Positions 35,822 to 45,103 of a DNA stretch of 64,000 nt are shown piece by piece. A model generated the notes under the pieces. That model saw only the letters and a program-made list of their open reading frames with translations. It searched no databases and was not told the origin of the DNA. The stretch spans positions 62,001-126,000 of the forward strand of contig NZ_JAQGJM010000012.1 of assembly GCF_028290625.1 (NCBI RefSeq), read 5' to 3'. The stretch is from Devosia sp. (GTDB lineage: Bacteria; Pseudomonadota; Alphaproteobacteria; Rhizobiales; Devosiaceae). Each line of letters opens with the position of its first letter. Position 1 is the stretch's first letter. A program made the translations under genes and the position numbers.

Positions 35822-36649
35822 GTGACCACATTGACTCTCCCCGAAGCCGAGGCTTCGGCCGCCGTTCCGCAGCGCCGCCTCGTCGTCGCAATGAACAATG
35901 TCAGCAAGGTGTTTTCCAACGGCACGCTGGCGCTCAAGGGCATGTCGCTGGATGTGCGCGGTGGCGAGTTCATCTCGCTGCTGGGGCCTTCGGGTTGTGG
36001 GAAATCCACCGCTTTGCGCATCATTGCCGGGCTCGGCGCCGCCAGTTCGGGCAGCATCGACTGGCCCAGTTCCAAGATCAATTCGCACGGCCTGCCCGAG
36101 GGCGATGTGGGCTTCGTGTTCCAGGAGCCGACGCTGATGCCGTGGGAAACGGTGTTCGGCAATGTGTATCTGCCGCTCAAGCTGCGCGGCGTGCGTAAGG
36201 GCGAGGCGCGCGACAAGGTGATGGAAAACCTCACCAGCGTCGGGCTGGCGGATTTTGCCGACGCCTATCCTCGCGAACTCTCCGGCGGCATGAAGATGCG
36301 CGTCTCCATCGCCCGCGCGCTGGTCACCCGCCCCAAGCTGTTGCTGATGGACGAACCCTTCGCGGCGCTCGATGAAATCACCCGCCAGAAGCTCAACGAC
36401 GATGTGCTGGCGCTGTGGCAGCAGACCGGGATCACGGTGATCTTCGTGACCCACTCGGTCTATGAATCGGCGTATCTTTCGAGCCGGATCGTGGTGATGC
36501 GAGCCCGGCCGGGGCAGGTGTTCACCGATCTGGATATCGCCCAGCCGGCCTTGCGCGACGGAGCTTATCGGGTTTCCGAATTCTACCGCGCCAATTGCCA
36601 GAAGGTGTCGGACGCGCTGCAAGGCGCCATTCAATCGGCGGAGAGCTGA
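35822..36649 (+). CDS. ABC transporter ATP-binding protein (nitrate/sulfonate/taurine type)
   Basis: ATPase of the NMT1-type importer, 275 residues from GTG 35822 (TTG 35816 is an alternative). Walker [10 protein letters not shown], signature LSGGMKMR, Walker B LLLMDEPFAALDEITR, all intact. MNNVSKVF at about residue 24 opens the ABC domain, so the first 20 residues are a variable tail. Followed after three bases by the permease gene. Confidence 0.88.
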   Translation: MTTLTLPEAEASAAVPQRRLVVAMNNVSKVFSNGTLALKGMSLDVRGGEFISLLGPSGCGKSTALRIIAGLGAASSGSIDWPSSKINSHGLPEGDVGFVFQEPTLMPWETVFGNVYLPLKLRGVRKGEARDKVMENLTSVGLADFADAYPRELSGGMKMRVSIARALVTRPKLLLMDEPFAALDEITRQKLNDDVLALWQQTGITVIFVTHSVYESAYLSSRIVVMRARPGQVFTDLDIAQPALRDGAYRVSEFYRANCQKVSDALQGAIQSAES

Positions 36650-36652
36650 GCC

Positions 36653-37510
36653 ATGAGCGACCTCAAAGCCACGGCCGAGAAAGGCACGGACAGCGCCGTC
36701 GCCGTGCTGCTACCGCGCATGTCGAACAACGAGAAAGTGCTGCAGGTAGTGGTGCCGCTGGTGGCGCTGGCGGTGGGTATTGCGATCTGGCAGTGGATCG
36801 TCACCGCCAATGGCATTCCCAAATATATCCTGCCCGGGCCCGGCGATGCGGCGGTGGCGCTGTTCACCGACTCGGCGACGCTGTGGCCGGCGCTCTGGGT
36901 CACGCTGCGCATCACCGTCATGGCGCTGGCGATTGCGCTGATCGGCGGGGTGACGCTGGCCATCATCATCGTGCAATCGAAATGGCTGGAGCTGGCGCTG
37001 TCGCCGTTCACCGTCATCCTGCAGGTGACGCCGATCATCGCGATCGCGCCTCTGATCCTGATTTATGCGCCGGACACGCAAACGGCGCTGATGATCTGCG
37101 CCTTCCTCGTGGCGTTTTTCCCGATCCTCTCAAACATGGTGCAAGGGCTGAAAAGCGTCGATCATAACCTGCTCAACCTGTTCGAGCTTTATGGCGCCAA
37201 TAGCTGGCAGACGCTGTTGTTTCTCAAGGTTCCGGCCTCGATGCCGTATTTCATGGCCGGCCTGCGGATCGCCGGCGGCCTGTCGCTGATCGCGGCGGTG
37301 GTGGCGGAATTCGCCGCGGGCTCGGCAGGACAAGGTTCGGGGCTGGCCTTCCGGCTGCTGGAAAGTCAGTATCGGCTTAACCTGCCGCGCATGTTTGCGG
37401 CTTTGATTATGTTGTGCGGCACCGGCATCGCCATTTATGGGCTGACCTCGTTCATCGCCTGGCTGACGCTGCATCGCTGGCACGAAAGCGCCATCCGGCG
37501 GGAGAACTGA
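36653..37510 (+). CDS. ABC transporter permease (SsuC/TauC type)
   Basis: A 285-residue inner-membrane permease with about six helices. YILPGPGDAAVAL in the N-terminal region and the EAA loop LFELYGANSWQTLLFLKVPASMP are typical of the taurine/nitrate/pyrimidine group. It lies two bases ahead of the amidohydrolase start, so uptake and first catabolic step are co-expressed. Confidence 0.88.
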   Translation: MSDLKATAEKGTDSAVAVLLPRMSNNEKVLQVVVPLVALAVGIAIWQWIVTANGIPKYILPGPGDAAVALFTDSATLWPALWVTLRITVMALAIALIGGVTLAIIIVQSKWLELALSPFTVILQVTPIIAIAPLILIYAPDTQTALMICAFLVAFFPILSNMVQGLKSVDHNLLNLFELYGANSWQTLLFLKVPASMPYFMAGLRIAGGLSLIAAVVAEFAAGSAGQGSGLAFRLLESQYRLNLPRMFAALIMLCGTGIAIYGLTSFIAWLTLHRWHESAIRREN

Positions 37511-37512
37511 GC

Positions 37513-38838
37513 GTGGCCGATAAGTCGTCTTTTTCCGCCACCGGCACCTTTGTGCTCAAGAATGCGACCATTCCGGTCGCGGCCATGGGCCAGCGCGGCG
37601 GACGCGTGGAAAAGCGTGATATTTCGGTGGTCAATGGCGTAATCGCCGCCATCGAACCCAGCATCGACGCGCCGGGTGGCGGCACGGTTTATGATTGCGA
37701 CAATGGCCTCGTGCTGCCAGCCTTCGTCGATATTCATACCCATCTCGACAAGGGCCATATCTGGCCGCGGAAGGAAAACCCAGACGGCACCTGGCTGGGC
37801 GCTCTCCTGGCAGTCCACGCCGACCGCGAAAACCTCTGGGCCTCCGAAGACGTCGAGCGCCGCATGGATTTTTCCCTGCGCTGCGCCTATGCCCACGGCA
37901 CCGTCGCCATCCGCACGCATCTGGATTCCGCGCCGCCACAGCACGAGATCAGCTGGGCGCTGTTCGAAAAAATGCGCGACAAATGGGCCGATCGCATCGA
38001 ACTGCAGGCGGTCGCCATCATTGGCCCCGATACCATGGTCGATCCGCAGGCGCTGGATGCCATCGCCCGGCAGGTCAAGTCGTCCGGCGGCCTGCTCGGC
38101 GGTTCGGTCGCGGTGTTTGATCGCTCCAAGGAAGCCATGCTGGACGTCGTAAACAAGGCCGGTGAGCTTGGCCTCGATCTCGACCTGCACACTGACGAAA
38201 CCGGCGACCCTGCCGCCCATGCCCTGCTGCACCTGGCCGAAGCCGTGCTGGAGACCGGCTACCAGGGCAAGGTCATGGCCGGGCATTGCTGCGTGTTGAC
38301 GGTTCAGGACGAGCGGACGGTCAAAACCACGATCGACAAGGTGGTGGAGGCGGGCATCGCCATCGTCTCGCTGCCGATGTGCAATATCTATTTGCAGGAT
38401 CGCGAGAACGGCAATGGCGCGGTGCGCACGCCGATCCGGCGCGGTGTCACCCTGCTCAATGAGTTCAAGGCGGCCGGCGCCACGGTGGCCATCGCGTCGG
38501 ACAATACGCGCGACCCGTTCTATGCCTATGGCGATCTGGATGGTGCCGAAGTGTTCCGCGAGGGCGCGCGCATCCTGCAGTTCGATCATCCGCAGGAGCA
38601 GGCCTGGGACTGGGTGCGGGCGGTTGGGGCATCGCCAGCCGATCATGGCGACTTCGGCTACAAGGCGACGATTGCCGTTGGCCAGCCGGCCGATTTCGTC
38701 ATTTTCCGCGCCCGCGCCTGGAGCGAATTGATGAGCCGCCCGCAGAGCGACCGCATCGTCATCCGCAAGGGCATGCCGATCGACACCACCCTGCCCGATT
38801 ATCGCGAACTCGACGACCTGATGGGACGATCACAATGA
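37513..38838 (+). CDS. Cytosine deaminase-like amidohydrolase
   Basis: A 441-residue metal-dependent deaminase of the CodA type. Metal/catalytic residues: DIHTHLDKGH, the His and Glu of LDLHTDETGD, the His of MAGHCC and the Asp of IASDNTRDPF. Together these are the cytosine deaminase set (HxH, HxDE, H, D). The start is GTG 37513. It would deaminate an amino-pyrimidine or a related heterocycle brought in by the upstream importer. It overlaps the FAD-oxidase gene by ATGA. Confidence 0.85.
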   Translation: MADKSSFSATGTFVLKNATIPVAAMGQRGGRVEKRDISVVNGVIAAIEPSIDAPGGGTVYDCDNGLVLPAFVDIHTHLDKGHIWPRKENPDGTWLGALLAVHADRENLWASEDVERRMDFSLRCAYAHGTVAIRTHLDSAPPQHEISWALFEKMRDKWADRIELQAVAIIGPDTMVDPQALDAIARQVKSSGGLLGGSVAVFDRSKEAMLDVVNKAGELGLDLDLHTDETGDPAAHALLHLAEAVLETGYQGKVMAGHCCVLTVQDERTVKTTIDKVVEAGIAIVSLPMCNIYLQDRENGNGAVRTPIRRGVTLLNEFKAAGATVAIASDNTRDPFYAYGDLDGAEVFREGARILQFDHPQEQAWDWVRAVGASPADHGDFGYKATIAVGQPADFVIFRARAWSELMSRPQSDRIVIRKGMPIDTTLPDYRELDDLMGRSQ

Positions 38839-40235
38839 GCATTGCCGCCTTCCGCGCCGACCTTGGCGATATCCCGGTCGAGGACCATCCCCGCATCGTG
38901 CAGCAGCGTAGCCGCGACCATTACTGGTATTCGCCGATCCTGAAAGCGAAGCTCGATCACGTCACCGCTGAGATCGTCGTCTCGCCGCGCAGCAATGACG
39001 AGGTCAAGACGGTGCTTGCGGCGGCTTATAAGCACAATGTCGCCATCACGCCGCGCGGGGCCGGCACCGGCAATTATGGGCAAGCGATGCCGTTGGCGGG
39101 CGGCGCCATGCTCAACCTGATGAATATGGACAAGGTGCTCGAGATCAAGCCGGATCGAGTGCGCGCCCAAGCCGGCGCCGTGTTGGAACAGATTGACCAC
39201 CAGACCAAGGCTGCCGTCGGCGGCGAATTGCGGTTCCATCCCTCGACCTATCGCATGGCAAGCCTGGGCGGCTTCATCGCCGGTGGCTCGGGCGGCGTGG
39301 GCTCGGTGCGTTGGGGCGGGTTGCGAGCGCTGGGGAGCATATTGGGCCTCAAGGTGATCACCTGCGAGGCGGAGCCGCGTGAGCTGGACCTCAAGGGCGA
39401 GGACATTCTCAAGGTTGCCCACGCCTACGGCACCAATGGCATTATCGTCGAAGCCGAAATGCCGCTGACCACGAGCTATGAATGGATCGACATGCTGGTG
39501 GGGTTCGATGATTTCATCGACGCCTGCCGGTTCGGCCAGGCCGTGGCCTTGCAGGATGGGTTGCTCGTCAAGGAAGTTTCGCCTTGCGCCGCGCCAATCC
39601 CAGAGGCGTATTTCAACCGGCACAAGCCGTATATCAGGGATGGGCAGTCGGTCGTTTTGTTGATGGTCGCGCCGGTCGCGGTCGAGGCGATGACGCTGTT
39701 CGTCAGCCACCATAAGGGCGAGATGCTCTATCGCGCCGATGAGGCGTCGCCCGAAGAACTCAAGCGCCTGCCCCCCATCTACGAGCTGGCCTGGAACCAC
39801 ACCACGCTGCGTGCGCTCAAGGCCGATCCGAGCATTACGTACCTCCAGACCCGCTATCCGACGCTGGCGCATGTGGAAAAGATTGTCGCGCTGCTCGGCG
39901 ACGAATTGCCGATGCATATCGAGATGACGCGGCAGGATGGCGAAGTGACCTTCGCCGGCCTCCCCATGGTGCGCTACACCACCGAGGCGCGGCTGGACGA
40001 AATCGTGCGCATCCACGAGGACAATGGCTGCGCGGTGTTCAATCCGCACCGTTATACGCTGGAAGAAGGCGGGATGAAAAAGACCGACCGCAAGCAGCTT
40101 GCCTTCAAGCAGGAGGCCGATCCCAAGGGCATGCTCAATCCCGGCAAGATGATCGCCTGGGAGAATCCTGATTTCGATTTCAACGCAGGCAAGGCCTGGC
40201 TGTTCGACGGCCTCAATCCGGTCCATGCCGCCTGA
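38835..40235 (+). CDS. FAD-binding oxidase (GlcD/D-lactate dehydrogenase type)
   Basis: A 466-residue flavoprotein. TPRGAGTGNYGQ binds the FAD pyrophosphate and ASLGGFIAGGSGGVGS is the second conserved glycine-rich loop; the C-terminal half is less typical of GlcD and ends with DPKGMLNPGKMI, the common terminal motif. In an operon with a cytosine-deaminase-like protein and a quinone reductase it may hydroxylate or dehydrogenate the heterocycle. The stop shares a base with the next start. Confidence 0.83.
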   Translation: MSIAAFRADLGDIPVEDHPRIVQQRSRDHYWYSPILKAKLDHVTAEIVVSPRSNDEVKTVLAAAYKHNVAITPRGAGTGNYGQAMPLAGGAMLNLMNMDKVLEIKPDRVRAQAGAVLEQIDHQTKAAVGGELRFHPSTYRMASLGGFIAGGSGGVGSVRWGGLRALGSILGLKVITCEAEPRELDLKGEDILKVAHAYGTNGIIVEAEMPLTTSYEWIDMLVGFDDFIDACRFGQAVALQDGLLVKEVSPCAAPIPEAYFNRHKPYIRDGQSVVLLMVAPVAVEAMTLFVSHHKGEMLYRADEASPEELKRLPPIYELAWNHTTLRALKADPSITYLQTRYPTLAHVEKIVALLGDELPMHIEMTRQDGEVTFAGLPMVRYTTEARLDEIVRIHEDNGCAVFNPHRYTLEEGGMKKTDRKQLAFKQEADPKGMLNPGKMIAWENPDFDFNAGKAWLFDGLNPVHAA

Positions 40236-40831
40236 TGCGGGTCCATGTCATCCATGCCCACCCCGTCGAGACCAGCTATAACCGCACGCTGTTCAACACC
40301 GTTGTTGAAACGCTGACCGCCAACGGGCATGAGGTCGACGCGCTCAACCTCTATGACGAGGATTTCTCCGCCGTCCTCAGCCGCGAAGAGCGCCTCAACT
40401 ATCATGAGGTGCCAGGCAATGTGACCCCTGCGATCAAGCCCTATGTCGATCGGCTGATGGCGGCGGAGGCTTTGGTGTTCGTCCACCCGGTGTGGAATTA
40501 CGGCTATCCCGCCATCCTCAAGGGTTATTTCGACCGGGTTTTCCTGCCCGGCGTCTCCTTCATCCTCGAAGGCGGCGGCGACCGCGGCAAGCTGTTGCCC
40601 AACCTGAAGCACATCAAGAAAGTCGCCTTCGTCACCACCTACGGCGGCAATCGCTGGCGCACCATGCTGATGGGCGATCCGCCGCGCCGACTGGCGAGGC
40701 GTTGGGCCTGGGTGACGTTTGGCACGCCGACGCCGCCGAAATATCTGGCGCTCTATGACATGAACAACAACTCCGCCGCGCAACTGACCGGCTTCATCGA
40801 GAAGGTTCGAGCGGAGATTGGGCGGTTCTAG
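40235..40831 (+). CDS. Flavodoxin-fold NAD(P)H oxidoreductase (MdaB/KefF type)
   Basis: A 198-residue FMN- or FAD-dependent reductase of the Flavodoxin_2 family. MRVHVIHAHPVETSYN binds the flavin phosphate, HPVWNYGYPAILKGYFDRV is the family hallmark and TTYGGNRW the second flavin loop. It would reduce quinones or supply reduced flavin. Last gene of the pyrimidine-type operon and coupled to the FAD-oxidase gene. Confidence 0.87.
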   Translation: MRVHVIHAHPVETSYNRTLFNTVVETLTANGHEVDALNLYDEDFSAVLSREERLNYHEVPGNVTPAIKPYVDRLMAAEALVFVHPVWNYGYPAILKGYFDRVFLPGVSFILEGGGDRGKLLPNLKHIKKVAFVTTYGGNRWRTMLMGDPPRRLARRWAWVTFGTPTPPKYLALYDMNNNSAAQLTGFIEKVRAEIGRF

Positions 40832-40860
40832 AACCGCGATATATCTCCACACTCGGTGTC

Positions 40861-41032
40861 GCCCCGGCGCAGGCCGGGGCCCTACTCATCATCGTGGCAC
40901 GCCCTCGTGGTTCGAGGCTCGCGAAGGGCTCGCACCTCACCATGAGGGCTGCTGAGAGACCAGTGAGTATCTAGTAGTCCTCATGGTGAGGTGCGAATTC
41001 TTATGAGCCTCGAACCACGAGGGCGTGGCACG
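40861..41032. repeat. Extragenic palindrome with 55-base inverted repeat
   Basis: GCCCCGGC/GCCGGGGC (40861-40880) is a short stem. It is followed by a long imperfect inverted repeat: left arm 40893-40947 beginning CGTGGCACGCCCTCGTGGTT, right arm 40979-41032, its near-complement, around a loop of about 30 bases. The CCTCATGGTGAGGTGCGA-type core resembles mobile palindromic units dispersed in alphaproteobacterial genomes. It lies between two convergent operons and may also terminate transcription in both directions. No protein is encoded in it. Confidence 0.75.
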
Positions 41033-41039
41033 AGACCCC

Positions 41040-42908
41040 TCACCACACAATCTTATGCGTCTGCCCCGTCGCCACGTTCACGAACCCCTCCGGCGCCAGC
41101 GGCGATGGCGCCACCAGCACCCAGCGCCATGGCGCGCAGGTCAGCGTAGCAAATGCCAGCCGCTCAGGAAAACCGGGCCACCACCGCGGCGAGAAGGTCG
41201 GCTCATACATCCAGTCTACTTTCGCGCCCTCGGCATAAAGCGCCTGCATTTCGGCATCCAGATCTTCCGCCAGGCGGCAGCTCATCAGCCCGCCGACCTC
41301 ATAGCGCACCGTGGCGACCAGCTTGCCCTCGCGCACCAGCGCCCAACCACCCTGGATATCGCGCAGGGCATTGACCGCCGTCGCCATCGCCGCGTCGGAC
41401 GATCCAACGGCCCAGATATTGTGCTTGTCATGCCCCAGCGAGGCCGCCAGCGCCGTATCGGGCGTGCGCGGCCCGGTGCCGAGCCAGAACATTTTTGACG
41501 TCTTTCCCTCGCCGGAAAACCGATCCACAATGGCGAACTTGGTGACGTTGCGCGTCTCGTCTCGCTGCACTTGGCCGTCATGAACCGGCAATTCCATGGT
41601 GATGAAGTCATCGGCCCAATGGAACGGCCGCAGCACCGCCGCCTGCATGGTCTCGCGGCCCGGTTCTGCGGCAATGCCGAAATCGGCGGCGGTCATTTCC
41701 CGATCGATTTTGACCGTCTTCGTTGCCCAATCAGGCCAGTCGATCTTCGGCACCGGCCCTGAAAAACTCTTGCCTTCCGACACGGGCTCGCCATCGGCCC
41801 ACACCTTGGCGATAGACAGGCTCGGCACATCGTCCAGCAGCACCATATCGGCGAACCGGCCCGGCGCGATCGAGCCGACCCAGGGGGTTAGCCGCATGTG
41901 CCGGGCGGGATTGATCGTCACCAGTTGGATGGCGATTTCGGGCGCCAGCCCTGCTTCGATTGCCAACCGCACATTGTGATCGGTGGCACCGAGCTTGAGC
42001 GTATCGGTGCAGGAACGGTCGTCGGTGCAGAGCGCGAATTGCGACCAATCGGTGTGCCCCTTTGCTAACAATCCACTCACAATATCGGGCAATGAGTGCG
42101 GCCTGATCTCCATGAACAATCCGCGCCGGAGTTTGTCCTCGACCTCATCCAGCGTCCATGCTTCATGATCCGACGCCATTCCGGCCGCCGCAAAAGCATT
42201 GATATCGTCAATCCCTCGCATCCCGGCCGCATGGCCCTCGACCACGCCGCGCTGCTCGAAGGTGGCGCGGATCATGCCCCACAGCCGCTCATGCGAGGGG
42301 TTCTCCGGGTTCCACATCGCCGGCCAATCCATGACCTCGTCGAGCCCGCTCACCATCAGACTTTGCTTGAGGAAACTCTTCTGCTCGTCATAGCCGAAAT
42401 GGCCGCCCCCCCACTCATAGGCCGTGGGCGGCACGGCCGAACCGGGCAGCGGGAAAATCTTCATCGGCGAGCCGGCAAGCCGCGCCGTCAGCCAGAATTC
42501 GAGATTGTTGGGCCCATTGACGTTGGAGAATTCGTGGCTGGCCTCGCACACCCAGGTGCAGCCGCGCGGCATGACTAGCGCCGCCTCCCATTCGGGCGTC
42601 AGGTGGCTCGATTCGATATGCTTGTGCACCTCGCCGAACCCCGGAACGGCCGCCAGCGACAACTCCTCGAATCGTTCCCCGACCTCCCCCGGATAGGCGC
42701 CCGCCGGACCCACCCAGGCGATTCGTCGCCCGGAGATGACGATCTCCTGATCCTCATGCCAACGCCGCCCATGCACATCGAGCAGCCGCCCCACCCGCAA
42801 TGACCGGTCCGCCTTGGCCTTGCCAAGCGCAACCAGCGCCAGATGCTGGCGAATCCGCACTTCGTCGTCAGCGGTGATCAGCAGGTCGGGGGGCAAGGCG
42901 TCGGTCAT
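41040..42908 (-). CDS. Adenine deaminase family amidohydrolase (long, AdeC-like)
   Basis: A 622-residue amidohydrolase. Metal ligands are in VHKHIESS (HxH) and CEASHEFSNV; the Asp is in ALCTDDRS. The C-terminal adenine-deaminase domain has SLGHDKHNIWAVGSSD. It differs from the other adenine deaminase of this window (start 49794): VHKH for PHIH, ASHEFSN for DSHEIGN and a longer N-terminal domain, so it belongs to another subgroup and may act on a different purine or triazine-like base. Single gene, divergent from the polyamine-type importer. Confidence 0.83.
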   Translation of the reverse strand: MTDALPPDLLITADDEVRIRQHLALVALGKAKADRSLRVGRLLDVHGRRWHEDQEIVISGRRIAWVGPAGAYPGEVGERFEELSLAAVPGFGEVHKHIESSHLTPEWEAALVMPRGCTWVCEASHEFSNVNGPNNLEFWLTARLAGSPMKIFPLPGSAVPPTAYEWGGGHFGYDEQKSFLKQSLMVSGLDEVMDWPAMWNPENPSHERLWGMIRATFEQRGVVEGHAAGMRGIDDINAFAAAGMASDHEAWTLDEVEDKLRRGLFMEIRPHSLPDIVSGLLAKGHTDWSQFALCTDDRSCTDTLKLGATDHNVRLAIEAGLAPEIAIQLVTINPARHMRLTPWVGSIAPGRFADMVLLDDVPSLSIAKVWADGEPVSEGKSFSGPVPKIDWPDWATKTVKIDREMTAADFGIAAEPGRETMQAAVLRPFHWADDFITMELPVHDGQVQRDETRNVTKFAIVDRFSGEGKTSKMFWLGTGPRTPDTALAASLGHDKHNIWAVGSSDAAMATAVNALRDIQGGWALVREGKLVATVRYEVGGLMSCRLAEDLDAEMQALYAEGAKVDWMYEPTFSPRWWPGFPERLAFATLTCAPWRWVLVAPSPLAPEGFVNVATGQTHKIVW

Positions 42909-43061
42909 GGCGTGATCCAGGCTTTGGTTTGAGCTTTAGTAGCACTGTAAAGCACAACTATTGGGCTTGAATGGGGGCCGCCACAAAAATAGGCTGGGTT
43001 CGGGAAGCCGTCGTAATCCGCATCGCCCTGGCCTGCCCGCCGGGCTGCAAAGGAAATCGCA

Positions 43062-44099
43062 ATGAAGAAGATTCTGGTCAATGCAATCGCGCTGGCGCTG
43101 TCCGCCACCGCGCTGATGGCCGCGCCCGCGTTCGCTCAAACCAAGACCCTGACCATCTCCTGGTGGGGCTTCAATGGTGAAAAGCTCGATGCGCTGCTGA
43201 TCCAGCCGTTCAAGGCCCAATGCGGCTGCGAAGTAGTGTTCGAAACCGGCAATGCCGGCGAGCGCCTGAATAAGCTGCAGATTCGCAATGGCGAAGGCGT
43301 CGACGTCATCTACCTGTCCGACAGCTTCAGCCAGACCGGCATCGAGGCCGGCCTGTTCCAGAAGATCGATCCGGCCAAAATCCCGAACCTGGCCGGCCTC
43401 TACGATCTCGCCAAGGACCCGCAGGGCGGTTATGGCCCGGCCTATACGCTGGGCCGCGTCGGCATCGTCTATGACAGCGCCAAGGTGACGACCCCGATCA
43501 CATCGTGGAACGACCTGTGGCGCGCCGATCTCGCCTCCTCGATCTCGCTGCCGGGCATCACCACCACGGCTGGTCCGATGACGGTCATCAAGGCGGGCGA
43601 CCATGCGGGCGTCGATGCCTATGCGGACGCCGACGGGGCCTTCAAGGCGCTCGAAGAGCTCAAGCCCAATGTGGTGAAAAACTACAATACGGGCTCCGAG
43701 ATGATCAACCTGTTCTCGACCGGGGAAATCACCACCGCCATCGCGCAAGACTTCACCTTGGCGCAGATCCAGGCGGCCGTGCCGACCGCCAAATGGGCTG
43801 ATCTGTCGGAGGGCGCTATCGCCACCGTCAACACGGTCAATATCCCGGTCGGCGCGCCAGAGCCGGAGCTGGCCTACCAGTTCATCAACTTCCTGCTGAC
43901 GCCCGCAATCCAGCAGAAGTTGGCCGAGGAAGGCGTCGATGCCCCCGCCGTCAAGTCGGTGACGCTGACGCCCGAACAGGCGGCGATCTGGACCTATGGG
44001 GCCGATATGATCGAAGGCCTGCAGCGCGTCGACTACGTCAAAATGAACGCCGCCAAGGCCGGCTGGATCGAAAAGTGGAATGAGCTGTTGGGCGGCTAG
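43062..44099 (+). CDS. Polyamine-type ABC transporter substrate-binding protein
   Basis: A 345-residue periplasmic binding protein of the PotD/SBP_bac_8 class. The signal peptide ends at AFAQ (residue 25). LTISWWGFNGEKLDALL and GVDVIYLSDSFSQTGIEAGLF are family-type strands. An unusual CGC triplet (AQCGCEVVF) gives two near-adjacent cysteines. AAAGGAA precedes the ATG. Given the purine-deaminase genes around it, the ligand may be a nucleobase-like compound rather than a polyamine. A hairpin follows the gene. Confidence 0.85.
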   Translation: MKKILVNAIALALSATALMAAPAFAQTKTLTISWWGFNGEKLDALLIQPFKAQCGCEVVFETGNAGERLNKLQIRNGEGVDVIYLSDSFSQTGIEAGLFQKIDPAKIPNLAGLYDLAKDPQGGYGPAYTLGRVGIVYDSAKVTTPITSWNDLWRADLASSISLPGITTTAGPMTVIKAGDHAGVDAYADADGAFKALEELKPNVVKNYNTGSEMINLFSTGEITTAIAQDFTLAQIQAAVPTAKWADLSEGAIATVNTVNIPVGAPEPELAYQFINFLLTPAIQQKLAEEGVDAPAVKSVTLTPEQAAIWTYGADMIEGLQRVDYVKMNAAKAGWIEKWNELLGG

Positions 44100-44107
44100 T
44101 TCGTAAG

Positions 44108-44134
44108 GCGCGGGGTAACCTTGTGACCCCGCGC
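44108..44134 (+). terminator. Hairpin after the polyamine-type binding-protein gene
   Basis: GCGCGGGGT (44108-44116) pairs perfectly with ACCCCGCGC (44126-44134), loop of nine bases, eight bases after the stop codon. Flanking AAG and TT add little. It is one of five such hairpins placed directly after binding-protein genes in this window and may set the ratio of binding protein to permease. Confidence 0.55.
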
Positions 44135-44150
44135 TTCGCACATCCACGCA

Positions 44151-44228
44151 GTCATTCCCGCGCAGGCGGGAACCTCTGTTAGCCGATGCCCACAAGAAAA
44201 CGGAGGTCCCCGCCTGCGCGGGGATGAC
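44151..44228. repeat. Extragenic palindrome (GTCATTCCCGC type)
   Basis: GTCATTCCCGCGCAGGCGGG opens an inverted repeat whose right arm ends with CGCCTGCGCGGGGATGAC at 44228; the arms are about 26 bases with a few mismatches and a 25-base loop. The same class of element occurs at 49693-49760. Such elements are dispersed through alphaproteobacterial genomes; here it lies inside an operon, between binding protein and permease. Confidence 0.75.
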
Positions 44229-44278
44229 CCGGTGAAAATTACGGGCCACATGCCCAGGCGATCACGTAAGGTCTTTTC

Positions 44279-45103
44279 ATGAAACGCTTCGCCGGCTGGA
44301 CTTTGAGCACTCCCGCGACCCTCTTGGTCGTGGTTTTCCTCATCCTGCCCGTCCTCGCCACCATCGTGACGACCTTCGCCACCGCCGCCGGGCCCTTCGC
44401 GCCATATCTCGGCTTTTTCGGCAGCGGCTTCCGCCGCACCGTGTTGTGGCGCACCATCCAGGTATCGCTGGCCACCACCGCCATATCGGTGATCATCGGT
44501 TTTCTTACCGCCTATGTGGTGTCGCGCTCGCCCGGCTGGCTCAAATCCATCCTGATCATCGCGGCGGTGTTTCCCCTGTTGACCGGGGTGGTCGTGCGCT
44601 CCTTCGCCTGGCTGATCATCCTTGGCAAGAACGGCATCCTCAATTCGGCGCTGCTGTCGACCGGCCTGATCGCGGAGCCGCTGAGCATGCTCTACACTCA
44701 GGGGGCAGTGATCACCGCCATGGTCTACCTGTTCGTACCGCTGATGGTGCTGACCCTTGTGGGCGTGCTCGAAGCCATTCCCGATGACCTCCTGCAGGCC
44801 TCGGCCTCACTCGGCGCAAGGCCATCGGCCACCTTCATGCAGGTCATCCTGCCCCTCGCGGTCCCCGGCCTGATCGTCGGCGCGGTGCTGGTGTTCACCG
44901 GCAGCTTCACCGCCTACGCCACCCCCCAATTGCTCGGCGGCGAAGCGCAGATGGTGATGGGCACGCTGATGTATCAGCAGGCCATGGTCACCTTCGACTG
45001 GGTCTCGGCCTCCACCATCGCGGCTATCATGGTGGTCATCACCATCGCCATCGTGCTGCTGATGACCCGCGTCGCCCGCCGCCTCAATCCGATGGCCACC
45101 TGA
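44279..45103 (+). CDS. Polyamine-type ABC transporter permease (PotB-like)
   Basis: A 274-residue inner-membrane permease with about six helices; the EAA loop is QASASLGARPSATFMQVILPLAVPG. It follows the binding-protein gene after a hairpin and a palindromic repeat and shares one base with the next permease gene. Forms a heterodimeric channel with it. Confidence 0.88.
   Translation: MKRFAGWTLSTPATLLVVVFLILPVLATIVTTFATAAGPFAPYLGFFGSGFRRTVLWRTIQVSLATTAISVIIGFLTAYVVSRSPGWLKSILIIAAVFPLLTGVVVRSFAWLIILGKNGILNSALLSTGLIAEPLSMLYTQGAVITAMVYLFVPLMVLTLVGVLEAIPDDLLQASASLGARPSATFMQVILPLAVPGLIVGAVLVFTGSFTAYATPQLLGGEAQMVMGTLMYQQAMVTFDWVSASTIAAIMVVITIAIVLLMTRVARRLNPMAT

Noticed and set aside
34808..36634. 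Long open frame (608 codons) on the minus strand
   Set aside because: Antisense shadow of the NMT1-type importer genes with no family resemblance.
42909..43061. Possible purine riboswitch ahead of the polyamine-type importer
   Set aside because: No recognisable purine aptamer core or paired stems were found in this gap.
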